From DASZCR01 sp964246705 (GTDB lineage Bacteria > Acidobacteriota > Blastocatellia > Pyrinomonadales > Pyrinomonadaceae), in assembly GCA_964246705.1 (NCBI GenBank), contig CAXTRQ010000006.1, forward strand, positions 1 through 64,000: DNA of 64,000 nucleotides, read 5' to 3'. Below, piece by piece: positions 34,449 through 43,507 of the stretch; the first letter of the stretch is position 1; each line of letters starts with the position of its first letter. The notes beneath the pieces are model-generated. The model had not been told where the DNA came from, ran no database searches, and worked only from the letters and a program-made list of their open reading frames with translations. A program made the position numbers and the translations under genes.

Positions 34449-36674
34449 TTATTTGCTGGCTGACGTTGTTGGCTGTCCGGCCTTCGGGTCATAGGGCGTA
34501 TTGATAAAACTCTGCGCGACTTTCTGCGCGTTGTCGTAGTTGATGCCCGTGTCAACCGCCTTTTTGTATTCGCTGACGGCGCGTGCGCGGTCGCCCTGCG
34601 CGTCGTATGCGTTGCCGCGTTTGATGTGTGCCCAGACTTCAATCCATGAAGGTCTCAGAGTGCCTTCGAGCGCGGCTGAAAAATTATCGAGCGCCTGCTG
34701 GTAGTTGCGCTGTTCGAGGAACAGGAGTCCGAGATTGTAGTAGACCCACGAGTTCGACTTGTCGAGCTTGAGAGCCTCTTCTAATTGGCGTTGCGCTTCG
34801 AGGTATTGACCTTCGCGGAACAGTTCAAGCCCGCGCCGCGCGACAACCGAGATACGCAAATCATCAGATTGACGAAGAACTTTATGGTTCGGATCAATAA
34901 TCAGTTCAATCGGCTTGCCGTTCGACTCGAAATCGAAATCCTCGCTCTTATCAGAAATCAGCAGGGTCGAGGTCACGTCGTCGCCTTCGGCCCTGAGCAT
35001 CACCTCGACGGGCATCCGTAAATTCTCGAAGTTCTGCTTGACCGTCCCGCGCGCGCGAAACTTGCCTGAGCGCGTGCGAATAATCTGATAGTCGGCATTG
35101 AACTCAGGGACGCCCGTGCCTTCCACCCAGCGCGCGAAAAAGTAGCGCATGTTTTCGCCCGCGACTTGCGTCGCCAATTTCTCGAAATCGTCAATCGAAG
35201 CGTTGCGCCCCTTGAACTCCCCGAAGTAGCGGCGCAGCAGATCGTCAAACTTCTGTTGGCCTAAAGTTTCACGCAGCATGCGAAAGACCATCGCGCCCTT
35301 GTAAAAGACGATGGCCTGATAGGCGGCGGACGTGTCGTCCAAGGTCGAGGGCGCGCGCAGGATCGAGGCCGTCTGCTCGAACATCAACGCGCGCTCCTGC
35401 ATGTCGCGCTCGGTCGCTTCCAGAGACGCGCCCTGCAATTTGGTTTCGCGCAGGTTGAACGCGCTCCATTCAGCCAACCCTTGCGAGAGCCACGCGTCGT
35501 CAAACGAGCGAAGCCCGACCGTCAATCCCCACCACTGAAAAGCGGCCTCGCGCTCGATGCGTTCATCGAGCGAGACCTGCCGCGCAGGCTCGAAGAAACG
35601 CGCCGAGAGAAACTGCATGCCGGGCGCGGCATAAGCGTCGAGACTCGCATCGTCAATCTGCGCGACGACGAAGCGCGTGCCGAAAGCAGGCTGCCCGTAC
35701 TTCTGCGTGTAGAACTGGAGAGCGTTGCCGATTAACTCCGCGTAGGGTTCGATGAAGCGTTCGCTACCGGGCAGGACGTAGAACTGTAAGGTATAACCGC
35801 CGAAGTTGAGCGAACGCGTGATGTAGCGCCCCATCACGAAATTGCCGACGAGCGTGGGCTGGCGCGCGACGAAATGGTAACGCGCGACGCCAGACCGCGC
35901 TGGCGTCGCGGCGGCACGTCCTGAAGCCGTGCGTGCGCTTGCCGAGTCGCTCATCATGCGAAGCGGCGCATCGTTGGAAAGCTGTGTCACGGGTTCGTCG
36001 CTGTAGCCCGCGACTTCATAACCTGTGGGGACGGTAATCGTGATGTCAGAGGTGGCGCGGTCGGCGGCATAATCATGGAACGGAAACCAGCGCGCGGCAT
36101 ACATCAGGTAAGAGCCTTCTTCGCCGATATAGGCGAGGCGCTTGGTCGCCAGCGGCCCGCCTTCGGGCGTCACGAGCGCGCCGCTCCAACGGAAGCGCAG
36201 TGTGACGGGAGTGCCCGCCGCGACGACTTCGCCCAGATCAACACGCACGCTCGGCCCGACCGTATCAACGCCGACGGCGTCCTGCACGTAGTTAGTGAGC
36301 GCCACGCCGCCGCGTTCGATGCCTTCGACTTTGAGCGAGCCGTTCAACTCGAAGACCACCGAGCGCGTGTTATCCACGGGCGTAAAAGTCACGTCGCCGA
36401 TGGCCGTCATAAAATGCTGCGAGGGCTGCAACTCGGCTTCGATGCGGTAGTTCGTGATGTCGAAGCGTGCGCGCGCACCCGGAGCGAGCGGCGTTTCGCG
36501 CACCTGCACGGGCGTCGGCATGGGGACGGGCGTCGGTGTCGGAGTCGCGGTCGCGGCGGGACGCGGCGGGACGCTCGTGCGCCCACGCCCGGCGGGACGG
36601 CGCGGCGTCTGTGCGAGACCTGTCGAAGCCAGCAGTGTCGCCATCAACACCGCGCAAGTTAGAAAATTTCTCAT
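34449..36674 (-). CDS. Exported M1-aminopeptidase-like protein with degenerate zinc site and C-terminal TPRs
   Basis: Predicted 741-aa exported protein. Signal peptide MRNFLTCAVLMATLLASTGLAQ, a Pro/Thr/Arg-rich linker to about residue 65, an M1 N-terminal beta domain, an M1 catalytic-like domain and three C-terminal TPR-like repeats (from about residue 625). The domain aligns with M1 enzymes at FQWWGLTVG and WLSQGLAEW, but the HExxH motif reads REAAF and the NEG glutamate reads SQG, so all three zinc ligands are missing. It is probably not a peptidase and may bind peptides or act in assembly. ATG 36674 was chosen at the signal peptide; the frame runs further upstream. A second M1-like gene at 52324-54315 is differently altered. 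Confidence 0.85.
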   Translation of the reverse strand: MRNFLTCAVLMATLLASTGLAQTPRRPAGRGRTSVPPRPAATATPTPTPVPMPTPVQVRETPLAPGARARFDITNYRIEAELQPSQHFMTAIGDVTFTPVDNTRSVVFELNGSLKVEGIERGGVALTNYVQDAVGVDTVGPSVRVDLGEVVAAGTPVTLRFRWSGALVTPEGGPLATKRLAYIGEEGSYLMYAARWFPFHDYAADRATSDITITVPTGYEVAGYSDEPVTQLSNDAPLRMMSDSASARTASGRAAATPARSGVARYHFVARQPTLVGNFVMGRYITRSLNFGGYTLQFYVLPGSERFIEPYAELIGNALQFYTQKYGQPAFGTRFVVAQIDDASLDAYAAPGMQFLSARFFEPARQVSLDERIEREAAFQWWGLTVGLRSFDDAWLSQGLAEWSAFNLRETKLQGASLEATERDMQERALMFEQTASILRAPSTLDDTSAAYQAIVFYKGAMVFRMLRETLGQQKFDDLLRRYFGEFKGRNASIDDFEKLATQVAGENMRYFFARWVEGTGVPEFNADYQIIRTRSGKFRARGTVKQNFENLRMPVEVMLRAEGDDVTSTLLISDKSEDFDFESNGKPIELIIDPNHKVLRQSDDLRISVVARRGLELFREGQYLEAQRQLEEALKLDKSNSWVYYNLGLLFLEQRNYQQALDNFSAALEGTLRPSWIEVWAHIKRGNAYDAQGDRARAVSEYKKAVDTGINYDNAQKVAQSFINTPYDPKAGQPTTSASK

Positions 36675-37153
36675 TATCAAATTCCCAATAGAATCAGAGC
36701 GGTTCATAAAGCTCAATTTCGGAACAGCAAAGTTGCTGCCGATTATACATCTCGTTTTCGCAGCGTGAAGCCGCACGCGCTCGCGCTCCACGGCTTCTCC
36801 GTCCAAATAATCCGCTTCGTTAAAACAGGCGACCCGGAGTGGCGAGCCAAATCAGGGACTTTAACCAGCCTTCGAGGTTCTTCTACTTCTTCTGCGGCAA
36901 GCTTTTAGATGAGAGACGGACGCCGCGCCGTTGTACGACCCCGCCGGACGATTTTGGCGAAATCGGCGAGGCGGCGATTCGTCGGGCAGTTGAAGAATCG
37001 CAGAGAGACCGGCGGGGCTTCTCTTGACAGGTTGCGGCGCGGGCGTTCATGCTCTGGCAGCATCGTTTTCATCAAAATTGAACTGCTCCTCGGCGGGCAT
37101 GCACAGACGTTTCGGGCGAGAGACGCACAAAGCCTCCGCACATTTTAAAGCTT
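36675..37153. other. Intergenic region between divergent M1-like and thioesterase genes
   Basis: 479 bases without a supported gene. A TTGACA at 37024-37029 lies 125 bases before the thioesterase start, but no good -10 sits at 16-18 bases from it. Short open frames here have no ribosome site or recognisable product. No heptad element is present. Confidence 0.55.
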
Positions 37154-37570
37154 ATGAACTCTTACGGCGACCCGGCCATCCGCATCACGCTGATGCCGCG
37201 CGACACCAACCCGCAGGGAACTATCTTCGGCGGCATCATCCTCAGTTACATTGACATCGCGGGCGCGGTCGAAGCCCACCGCCGCACCTCCATCGAGCGT
37301 TTCGTCACGGTCGCCATGCGCGAGGTCATCTTTCACCAACCCGTCTTCGTCGGCGACCTCGTCAGCTTCTACGCTCAGACGATGAGCATCGGCACGACCT
37401 CGATTACCGTGCGCGTCGTCGTCGAAGCCGAGCGCTACGGCGGAACCTCCGAGCGGATTAAAGTCACCGAAGCCGAAGTCGTCTACGTCGCCGTTGACGC
37501 CCACCGCCTCAAGATGAAGATCAACAAGGAACACATCAAGGGCGACATCGAGCAGCACGAAACCTCCTGA
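37154..37570 (+). CDS. Acyl-CoA thioesterase, hot-dog fold (YciA-like)
   Basis: Predicted 138-aa cytoplasmic thioesterase. The pattern 'PRDTNPQGTIFGGIILSYIDIAGAVEA' is characteristic of the YciA/cytosolic acyl-CoA hydrolase group, in which the Asn and the Asp of the GG..L...D segment line the active site. EVIFHQPVFVGDLVSFYA and a final strand VTEAEVVYVAVD complete the fold. Substrate chain length cannot be inferred. It is a single gene converging on the arginyltransferase-like gene, with a 46-base gap and no evident terminator. Confidence 0.9.
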   Translation: MNSYGDPAIRITLMPRDTNPQGTIFGGIILSYIDIAGAVEAHRRTSIERFVTVAMREVIFHQPVFVGDLVSFYAQTMSIGTTSITVRVVVEAERYGGTSERIKVTEAEVVYVAVDAHRLKMKINKEHIKGDIEQHETS

Positions 37571-37616
37571 CGCGGGACTTCGGAAAGTTATTTCACAAAC
37601 AACTTTGGGCGAGCGG

Positions 37617-38303
37617 TTATGCCGGAGGCTCCGGCTCGCCTCCATCCCGATGCACATCTGTGAGCGGCCTCCAAGTGCCGCGCCAGTCGAAATACTCAAG
37701 CCCCTCGAAGTTCTTCTTATAGTCGTAGGCGGAAGGTTCGCGGCAGCCGTAGCCGGGATAATAGTAGCGGCAGCCGCGCTCGCGCGAATAGTTGATGGCG
37801 GAGAGCATCGTGAAGATGCCGAGGCTGCGTTTGCTCTCTACGGGGTCGAACATCGCGTAGACCGCTGAGGTCGAACGCTCCCCGATGTCGAGAAAGCTGG
37901 CGGCGACGAGCCGATCTTCGATGTAGATGCAAATCTCTCGATTGAGGCAGGGCAAGTGTGCGGGTTCATGCGAGAGAAAGTTATAGAGCGAGTCGGGAAT
38001 GTTGAACGTGAAGCGACGCTTGTGCACGTCGAAGAGTTCGCGCTTCTCTGCGGAGATGAAAGTCTTCCGGATACGCACGCGCGCATCCCGGTTTCTGGCA
38101 AGGACGCGCTTCTGGCTGCGTGAGGGCGAGAACTTTTCGAGGTCAACCCTGAGCGGCAACACCGTGCAACGGCTGCCTGTGCTCGAAGACTGGTGGTAGC
38201 GAAAGAACATCGCCCCGAAGTGCCGCCATCCTTCAGCCCACAACTCATCCATCTGGCGCGGGCTGGCGCTCCAACAAACGAAATACTGCTCCGGCGAGGT
38301 CAT
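37617..38303 (-). CDS. Arginyl/leucyl-tRNA--protein transferase-like protein (ATE C-terminal domain)
   Basis: Predicted 228-aa protein resembling the ATE/Bpt family, which adds an amino acid from aminoacyl-tRNA to protein N-termini for the N-degron pathway. Landmarks: MDELWAEGWRHFGAMFFRYHQ, LPLRVDLEKFSPSRSQKRVLARN, and a GNAT-like C-terminal fold with SKRSLGIFTMLSAINYSRERGCRYYYPGYG. Compared with typical Bpt (about 240-250 aa), the N-terminal Cys-rich portion is reduced: only one Cys lies in the first 20 residues. The gene overlaps nothing and is followed downstream by the convergent thioesterase. Possible relation to ClpC/ClpS degradation is inference; no clpS is seen. Confidence 0.82.
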   Translation of the reverse strand: MTSPEQYFVCWSASPRQMDELWAEGWRHFGAMFFRYHQSSSTGSRCTVLPLRVDLEKFSPSRSQKRVLARNRDARVRIRKTFISAEKRELFDVHKRRFTFNIPDSLYNFLSHEPAHLPCLNREICIYIEDRLVAASFLDIGERSTSAVYAMFDPVESKRSLGIFTMLSAINYSRERGCRYYYPGYGCREPSAYDYKKNFEGLEYFDWRGTWRPLTDVHRDGGEPEPPA

Positions 38304-38388
38304 CCTAAGCTTCTAAGGTTACAAGCTTCTATCAACATCTCGCTCCTGACGGAGCGAAGGCAATTACCTGTCAAACAGCTTCACAAGC

Positions 38389-38889
38389 TTAATTGAGCCT
38401 CGCCTGCAAGCGTCGCAAGGCTTTGGCGGCCTGCGAGAATTCGGGTTGTTCTTCGAGGGCAAGGCCGTAGTGGCGCACGGCGTCGAGCAATCTCCCGCGC
38501 TGTTCATAGACGCGCCCCAGATTGAAATGCGGAAAGACGTAGGATTCGTAGCGCGGGGCGACGAGCGCGCGTTTGAACCAGCGGACGCAGGTGTAGAGGT
38601 CGCCCTGCGCGATGAGGTAGCTGCCGATATCGTTGTAAGGATTGCCGAGCGTCGAGTCAATGCGGATGGCAGCGAGGCATTCGTCAATCGCTTCCTCGTA
38701 GCGGCCTTGAAAGCTGAAGACCCAGCCGAGGAAGGTGTGCGCTTCAGCGGTCGGGTAAGTTTCGATGGAGCGACGATACAACTCCATCGCCCGGTCGTAA
38801 TCTTTGGCCGCCTGCGCTTGATATGCGCTCTTGAAAAGCTCTATCGCTTCCAGTTTTGCATCTGCCGGAAATTCTTCGTCAAACATCAT
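38389..38889 (-). CDS. TPR-repeat protein
   Basis: Predicted 166-aa soluble protein made almost wholly of tetratricopeptide repeats: about four units at residues 12-45, 48-80, 82-112 and 118-152 (for example YDRAMELYRRSIETYPTAEAHTFLGWVF and YEEAIDECLAAIRIDSTLG patterns). No signal peptide. TPRs mediate protein-protein contacts; partner unknown. The start is 9 bases after the stop of the 5'-nucleotidase gene, so the two are in one operon. Two adjacent ATGs (38889 and 38886) are possible starts. Confidence 0.85.
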   Translation of the reverse strand: MMFDEEFPADAKLEAIELFKSAYQAQAAKDYDRAMELYRRSIETYPTAEAHTFLGWVFSFQGRYEEAIDECLAAIRIDSTLGNPYNDIGSYLIAQGDLYTCVRWFKRALVAPRYESYVFPHFNLGRVYEQRGRLLDAVRHYGLALEEQPEFSQAAKALRRLQARLN

Positions 38890-38898
38890 TTGAAATCC

Positions 38899-40491
38899 TC
38901 ACTTCGATACGCTCGTGCCGGTTGGCGCGCTCGTGTTGCACTGGTTTACATTTGAAGGTTTGTCGAGCCGCTCGATACGACCGTCCGTCTGCGGCGCGAT
39001 ACGCGCGGCGGCGGCGATAGCGCGCTTGAGCGCATCCGAATCCTTCAATGTCTCTTTCAAAACGTTCGGCGCACCTTTCAACATCGCGTACTGGTCGCCG
39101 CCTCCGGCGAGATAATCGGCGGTCGCCAGCGTGTAGGTTTTATTATCGTCGAGCGGCTTGCCGCCGACCGTGATGCCTTTGACGCGCGCGCCCGCAGGCA
39201 GTGTCGTGTCGTAAGAGTAGCGGATGCCGGAGACTTGCGGAAAGCGTCCGGGTTCAGCCGTGCCGCCGCTGCGGCTGACGCCGTGCTCGATGGCCTCGCG
39301 CAGCGTCGCGCCCTTCACTTCAATCTTCACCAGTTTATTGCCGAAGGGCAGAATCGAGAGCACGTCGCGGAGCGTCAACTCGCCGGGCGTGATGATGGTA
39401 TCGGCGCGAATTGAGCCGCCGTTGAGAAGCGCGACATCCGCGCCCGTCGCTTGCCTGTAAGCGTCGGCGATGAAGTCTGCGATGTTGGTCTCAATTGTGC
39501 GATTGGCCGCGCTGCGCGCATCGAGCGGGACATCCGTCGTCCCGACGCGCTCGGACAGTTCCTTCAGCTTCGCGCCGTACTTGGTTATCACGGCGGCGAA
39601 CTGCGGGTCATCCTCAATTTGAGCGTTGACGGGAATGACCTGCCAATCAATGCTCTCGACCTTGCCCGTCGTCGGATTGATGTTGAGATCAATGCGTCCC
39701 ATCTCGCGCGCGTCAGCCGTCATCTTGAAGATGGGCGTGCGGCCTGAGAGAGATTCGAGCAGCGTGTGTTCGTGGCCGCCGATGATGACATCAATATCGG
39801 AGGTGCAGCGCGCCAACTCTTTGTCTTCGCGCATCGAGAGATGCGTGACGGCGACGACGGTGTTCGCGCCGCGCGCACGCATCTGCGGGATAATCTCTCT
39901 GGCGGTCGCGCAGGCGTCGCGGAAATCAACGTCGGGGCCGGGACTCGAAGTGGTCTTCGTCTCAGGCAGCACGATGCCGAAGATGCCGATACGAACGCCG
40001 CCGATTTCGCGGATTAGGAAGGGCGGCGTGTCGGCGAAAGTTTTTCCGGTCTTGGCGTTGACGACATTCGCGCCGAGCCACACAAACTTCGATTCGGACA
40101 TGCGCTGGCGCAGCACTTCGGGCCCAAAATCGAATTCGTGGTTGCCGAAGACGGCGTAGTCCAAACCGATGTTGTTCCAAGCCTCAATCATCTGCGCGCC
40201 CTTGTAGGTGATGGACTCAACTGAAGGCGAGATGGTGTCGCCCGCGAGAAAAAATATTGTGTTCGGCGACTCTCTCATAATCTGTTTGCGCAGGGTCGAC
40301 AGGCGTGCCAGCCCGCCCGACGCACTGCGCTCGACAGGCGCGAACTGATAGACATCGTTAACCTGCAAGAGCGTGACGCGCACATTGCACGCGGGCGGCG
40401 TCTGCTGCGCGAAGACCGAGGACGATGAGACGACGAGCGCGATTGCGACCACAAGCGCCAGCCGCCGTTGCAGAGAGCGAATCAAGACCAT
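38899..40491 (-). CDS. Exported 5'-nucleotidase / 2',3'-cyclic phosphodiesterase family protein
   Basis: Predicted 530-aa periplasmic or secreted metallophosphoesterase of the UshA/NadN family. Signal peptide to about residue 29 (SSVFA). The N-terminal metal domain shows GDTISPS, GNHEFDFG, VAVTHLS and GGHEH. The C-terminal nucleotide-binding domain shows NGGSIRAD, LPFGNKLV and a final ADYLAGGGDQY. The first metal motif is NDVYQF where UshA has NDxH, so one His ligand is replaced, as in a known-looking subgroup with NDVY. ATG 40491 is preferred to 40509 because GGAAGGA lies at the right distance. Expected role: release of phosphate or nucleosides from nucleotides outside the cytoplasm. Confidence 0.9.
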   Translation of the reverse strand: MVLIRSLQRRLALVVAIALVVSSSSVFAQQTPPACNVRVTLLQVNDVYQFAPVERSASGGLARLSTLRKQIMRESPNTIFFLAGDTISPSVESITYKGAQMIEAWNNIGLDYAVFGNHEFDFGPEVLRQRMSESKFVWLGANVVNAKTGKTFADTPPFLIREIGGVRIGIFGIVLPETKTTSSPGPDVDFRDACATAREIIPQMRARGANTVVAVTHLSMREDKELARCTSDIDVIIGGHEHTLLESLSGRTPIFKMTADAREMGRIDLNINPTTGKVESIDWQVIPVNAQIEDDPQFAAVITKYGAKLKELSERVGTTDVPLDARSAANRTIETNIADFIADAYRQATGADVALLNGGSIRADTIITPGELTLRDVLSILPFGNKLVKIEVKGATLREAIEHGVSRSGGTAEPGRFPQVSGIRYSYDTTLPAGARVKGITVGGKPLDDNKTYTLATADYLAGGGDQYAMLKGAPNVLKETLKDSDALKRAIAAAARIAPQTDGRIERLDKPSNVNQCNTSAPTGTSVSK

Positions 40492-40622
40492 CGAAAGTAT
40501 TCCTTCCATGAAAAATTTCGGATGAATCTCAGGGCAAATCTAAAGCCGTGCAAAAATTATCGGGAGTAAAAAGCGTGCGGTCTATCCGTCGCGCTGGTTA
40601 GGCCAAATCCGAGAGCTTGAAT

Positions 40623-40628
40623 TATACT
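40623..40628 (+). promoter_or_regulatory. Possible -10 element for pepA
   Basis: TATACT (5 of 6 matches) lies 110 bases before the pepA ATG in the divergent region with the nucleotidase gene. No convincing -35 is found at 16-18 bases, so confidence is low. Confidence 0.3.
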
Positions 40629-40732
40629 AACTTTCACGCGAAGCGTGCCAATCGCACGTCTTTGGCTAGTCAACTAAACTAAGGAGCAAGGAACTCCTCT
40701 CACGCGCGCCCGCAGGATTCCGATTATTCCAG

Positions 40733-42316
40733 ATGAAACCCCCAGAGACTTTAAGCAGCCGCCTCTCAATCAACATTGCGACGCAGATTCCGACGATGAC
40801 GTTACAGGAAGCCGTCGCTATTTGCCTCTTCACAGATGAACCGCATCTTTCCACGCCTCCGCCCGGAGAGAATGCTGTCTGGCATCCAATCTGCGAACAG
40901 ATGATCGCCGACGGCGAGTTTAAGGGCGAAGCCGAAACCTCGCTTCTGATTCACGCTTCCCTTGCAGATGCAGCAGGCCGGAGCAAGAGCGTCAAAGACG
41001 CGAGCAGCGACGGCGCAAACCGCGCGCAACGCATCCTGCTCGTCGGCCTCGGCGAGCACTCCGATTTCGACGCCGCCGTGCTACGACGCGCGGCAGGGAT
41101 GGCCGTCCGCAAGGCTCGTGCAGCGCATGTCAGTCACCTCTATTTCGTCATGCCGGAAGAGGGCGGCGTAGCGCCCGTCGAATCGCTGGGCGCGCTCGCG
41201 GAGGGCGCGCATCTCGGCCTCTATAACGGCGACCTCTACAAGAAAAAGGATGAGGACGAAGAAGGAGCCGCGACGCTTGAAGAGTTGACGTTTATTGTTT
41301 CGCAAGAGAGCGAAGAGTTGCGCCAAGCCGTCGAGCGTGCGCGCGTCATCGCCGAATCAGTCAACTGGACACGCACGCTGGCGGACGAACCCGGCCTCTC
41401 TCTGCCCCCGCGCGAGTTCGCGCGCCGTGCTGCGGAGATGGCCGCAGAGTTCGGTCTAAAAGTTGAATCTTTGAACGCAGAAGAGATCGAAGCGCGCGGC
41501 ATGGGCGGACTGCTCGGCGTCGGGCAGGGATCGGACGAGCCGCCCGCGCTCATCGTCATCCGCTATGAACCCGAAACGGCTCCCGCCGATGATGAAGAAT
41601 TGCTGGCCTTCGTCGGCAAGGGCATTACGTTCGATACGGGCGGCATCTCGCTCAAGAAGCCTGCGGGAATGGAAGAGATGAAGTCGGACATGGCCGGAGG
41701 CGCGGCGGCCTTAGGCGCGCTCCGCGCCATCGCGCAACTGAAGCCTGGCAGACGTATCGTCGCCATTATTCCCTGCGCCGAAAACATGCCTTCGGGGCGA
41801 GCCATCAAGCCCGGCGACATCGTTCGCACGCTCGCCGGTTACACCGTCGAGGTCGCCGACACGGACGCCGAAGGCCGTCTCGTTTTAATTGACGGTATCG
41901 CCTACGCCAAACAACTCGGCGCGACACGCATCATTGATCTCGCCACGTTGACCGGCTCCATCATTATCGCCCTCGGCTCGCATCGCACAGGACTTTTCAG
42001 CAACGACGACGCGTGGGCAGGCGAAGTCACGCGCGCGGCGGAGAGCGCGGGCGAACCCGTCTGGCGCATGCCCGTCAGCGACGACTACAAGAAACGCATC
42101 GAGAGCATGATCGCCGATTTCAAAAACTACGGCGGACGCCCCGACGCCATCGCCGCCGCGCTCCTCCTCAGTAAATTCGCCGACGCCACTCCGTGGGTAC
42201 ATCTCGACATCGCCGGGACGGCATGGTACGACGCCCCGAAACCCTACGCCCCGAAAGGCACGTCGGGCACGGGCGTCCGCACGCTCGTTGAGTTGGCATG
42301 CAGGGGCGAAGATTAA
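40733..42316 (+). CDS. pepA: Leucyl aminopeptidase (M17)
   Basis: Predicted 527-aa cytoplasmic hexameric zinc aminopeptidase. Catalytic-domain signatures: GKGITFDTGGIS (Lys and Asp ligands), MKSDMAGGAA, the M17 signature DTDAEGRL and ATLTGSI. The N-terminal macro-like domain covers about residues 20-190. Length is a little above the usual 480-503, partly through an insert with KKKDEDEEGA (about residue 170). It releases N-terminal residues in peptide turnover; family members can also bind DNA, which cannot be judged here. The next gene starts 19 bases after the stop, so they are likely co-transcribed. Confidence 0.94.
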   Translation: MKPPETLSSRLSINIATQIPTMTLQEAVAICLFTDEPHLSTPPPGENAVWHPICEQMIADGEFKGEAETSLLIHASLADAAGRSKSVKDASSDGANRAQRILLVGLGEHSDFDAAVLRRAAGMAVRKARAAHVSHLYFVMPEEGGVAPVESLGALAEGAHLGLYNGDLYKKKDEDEEGAATLEELTFIVSQESEELRQAVERARVIAESVNWTRTLADEPGLSLPPREFARRAAEMAAEFGLKVESLNAEEIEARGMGGLLGVGQGSDEPPALIVIRYEPETAPADDEELLAFVGKGITFDTGGISLKKPAGMEEMKSDMAGGAAALGALRAIAQLKPGRRIVAIIPCAENMPSGRAIKPGDIVRTLAGYTVEVADTDAEGRLVLIDGIAYAKQLGATRIIDLATLTGSIIIALGSHRTGLFSNDDAWAGEVTRAAESAGEPVWRMPVSDDYKKRIESMIADFKNYGGRPDAIAAALLLSKFADATPWVHLDIAGTAWYDAPKPYAPKGTSGTGVRTLVELACRGED

Positions 42317-42335
42317 GAGCCTGTGGGTATTGCCA

Positions 42336-43412
42336 ATGGCTCTCAATGAAACAATCTTTCTAACGGGCTTTCCCGGTTTCATCGCCGGGCGTCTGGTCGA
42401 GCGTCTGGCGAAGGAAGGGGCGCACTTTTTGTTGCTCGTGCAGCCCGCCTTTCTCGAAAGCGCCCGCGCCAGTGTTGCACGCATCGCGGAAGAGACGGGC
42501 GCTCCCGCCAGCAATTTTCTCATCCTCGAAGGCGATATTACGCGTGAGGATTTGGGGCTTGCGCCGGGAGATTTGGAAATGGCGCAACGCGAGACGACGA
42601 TGCTGTTTCATCTCGCAGCCATCTACGATCTTGCGGTCGCGCGCGATGTGGCGATGCGCGTCAACGTCGAAGGCACGCGCCGCGTCAACTCTTTCGCGCG
42701 CGCGCTCAAAAACCTGCGCCGCTATCATTACATCTCGACCTGCTATGTCGCGGGGCTGCGCACAGGGGTGATTCTCGAAAACGAGTTGCAGCACACGGCG
42801 GGCTTTCGCAACTATTACGAAGAGACGAAGTATCTGGCGGAAGTGGAAGTGGACGCGCTCAAAGCGGAACTGCCTCTGACGATTCATCGCCCGGCGGTCG
42901 TCTGCGGCGATTCACAGACGGGCGAGACGGCGAAATACGACGGCGTCTATTATCTGATTAACTACCTGCGCATACAGCCCAACCTGCTGTCGCTCGCCAA
43001 TATCGGCAACCGTGAGGTGAGCCTCAATCTCGTGCCCGTTGATTTCGTCGTTGAAGCATTGGCTGCGCTTGTCACGGATGAGCGCGCCGTCGGCGCAACC
43101 ATCCAACTCGCCGACCCCGCGCCGCTCTCCACCCACGAGCTTTTTGAAACCATCTCGCACAAGCTCGTCGGGCGCGGCTCACGGATGACCGTGCCTGTGC
43201 CGCTCGTCCGGACATCGTTGATGCTTCCGCTCTCGGAATCTCTCACCGGGCTACCGCACGTCGGCGTGCCCTACTTCTTCCTCAAGCAGACCTACGACAC
43301 CGCTCGCGCACAAGAACTGCTCGCACCTTACGGTGTTCGCTGCGCGCCGTTTTCGCACTACGCCGAAGCTTTAATCAAGTTCGTTGAGCGTCATCCTAAA
43401 CTCTCAGCATAA
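42336..43412 (+). CDS. Extended SDR / male-sterility-type NAD(P)-dependent reductase-like protein
   Basis: Predicted 358-aa Rossmann protein of the extended short-chain dehydrogenase group. Nucleotide loop TGFPGFIAGRL, acidic position before DITREDLGL, central MLFHLAAIYDL, Ser in YISTCYVAG and the catalytic YxxxK as YEETK. The layout resembles fatty acyl-CoA reductase or thioester reductase domains (NAD_binding_4) more than sugar epimerases. Substrate unknown. ATG 42336 was chosen because homologous sequence begins there; the upstream extension overlaps pepA. No strong ribosome site, consistent with coupling to pepA. Confidence 0.85.
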   Translation: MALNETIFLTGFPGFIAGRLVERLAKEGAHFLLLVQPAFLESARASVARIAEETGAPASNFLILEGDITREDLGLAPGDLEMAQRETTMLFHLAAIYDLAVARDVAMRVNVEGTRRVNSFARALKNLRRYHYISTCYVAGLRTGVILENELQHTAGFRNYYEETKYLAEVEVDALKAELPLTIHRPAVVCGDSQTGETAKYDGVYYLINYLRIQPNLLSLANIGNREVSLNLVPVDFVVEALAALVTDERAVGATIQLADPAPLSTHELFETISHKLVGRGSRMTVPVPLVRTSLMLPLSESLTGLPHVGVPYFFLKQTYDTARAQELLAPYGVRCAPFSHYAEALIKFVERHPKLSA

Positions 43413-43458
43413 ATATTCAATAGCAAACTTGACCGCTCCTTTTTCTAAAGCATTCCTG

Positions 43459-43491
43459 TTGACAAATAAGCGATTTAGAATTATTCTAAAT
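43459..43491 (+). promoter_or_regulatory. Promoter with overlapping PerR-type box upstream of the Fur-family gene
   Basis: TTGACA (43459-43464), 17-base spacer and TATTCT (43482-43487) form a promoter. The perfect 9-1-9 palindrome ATTTAGAATTATTCTAAAT (43473-43491) covers the -10; its core TTAGAATTATTCTAA matches the PerR box TTATAATNATTATAA at 13 of 15 positions. This predicts autorepression. Transcription would start near 43494, only about 14 bases before the ATG. Confidence 0.85.
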
Positions 43492-43507
43492 CCACTTTAA
43501 AACACTT

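Noticed and set aside
43473..43491. Fur or Zur box instead of PerR box
   Set aside because: The core matches TTATAATNATTATAA at 13 of 15 positions, the protein has PerR-type ligand positions, and peroxiredoxin follows; Fur cannot be fully excluded.
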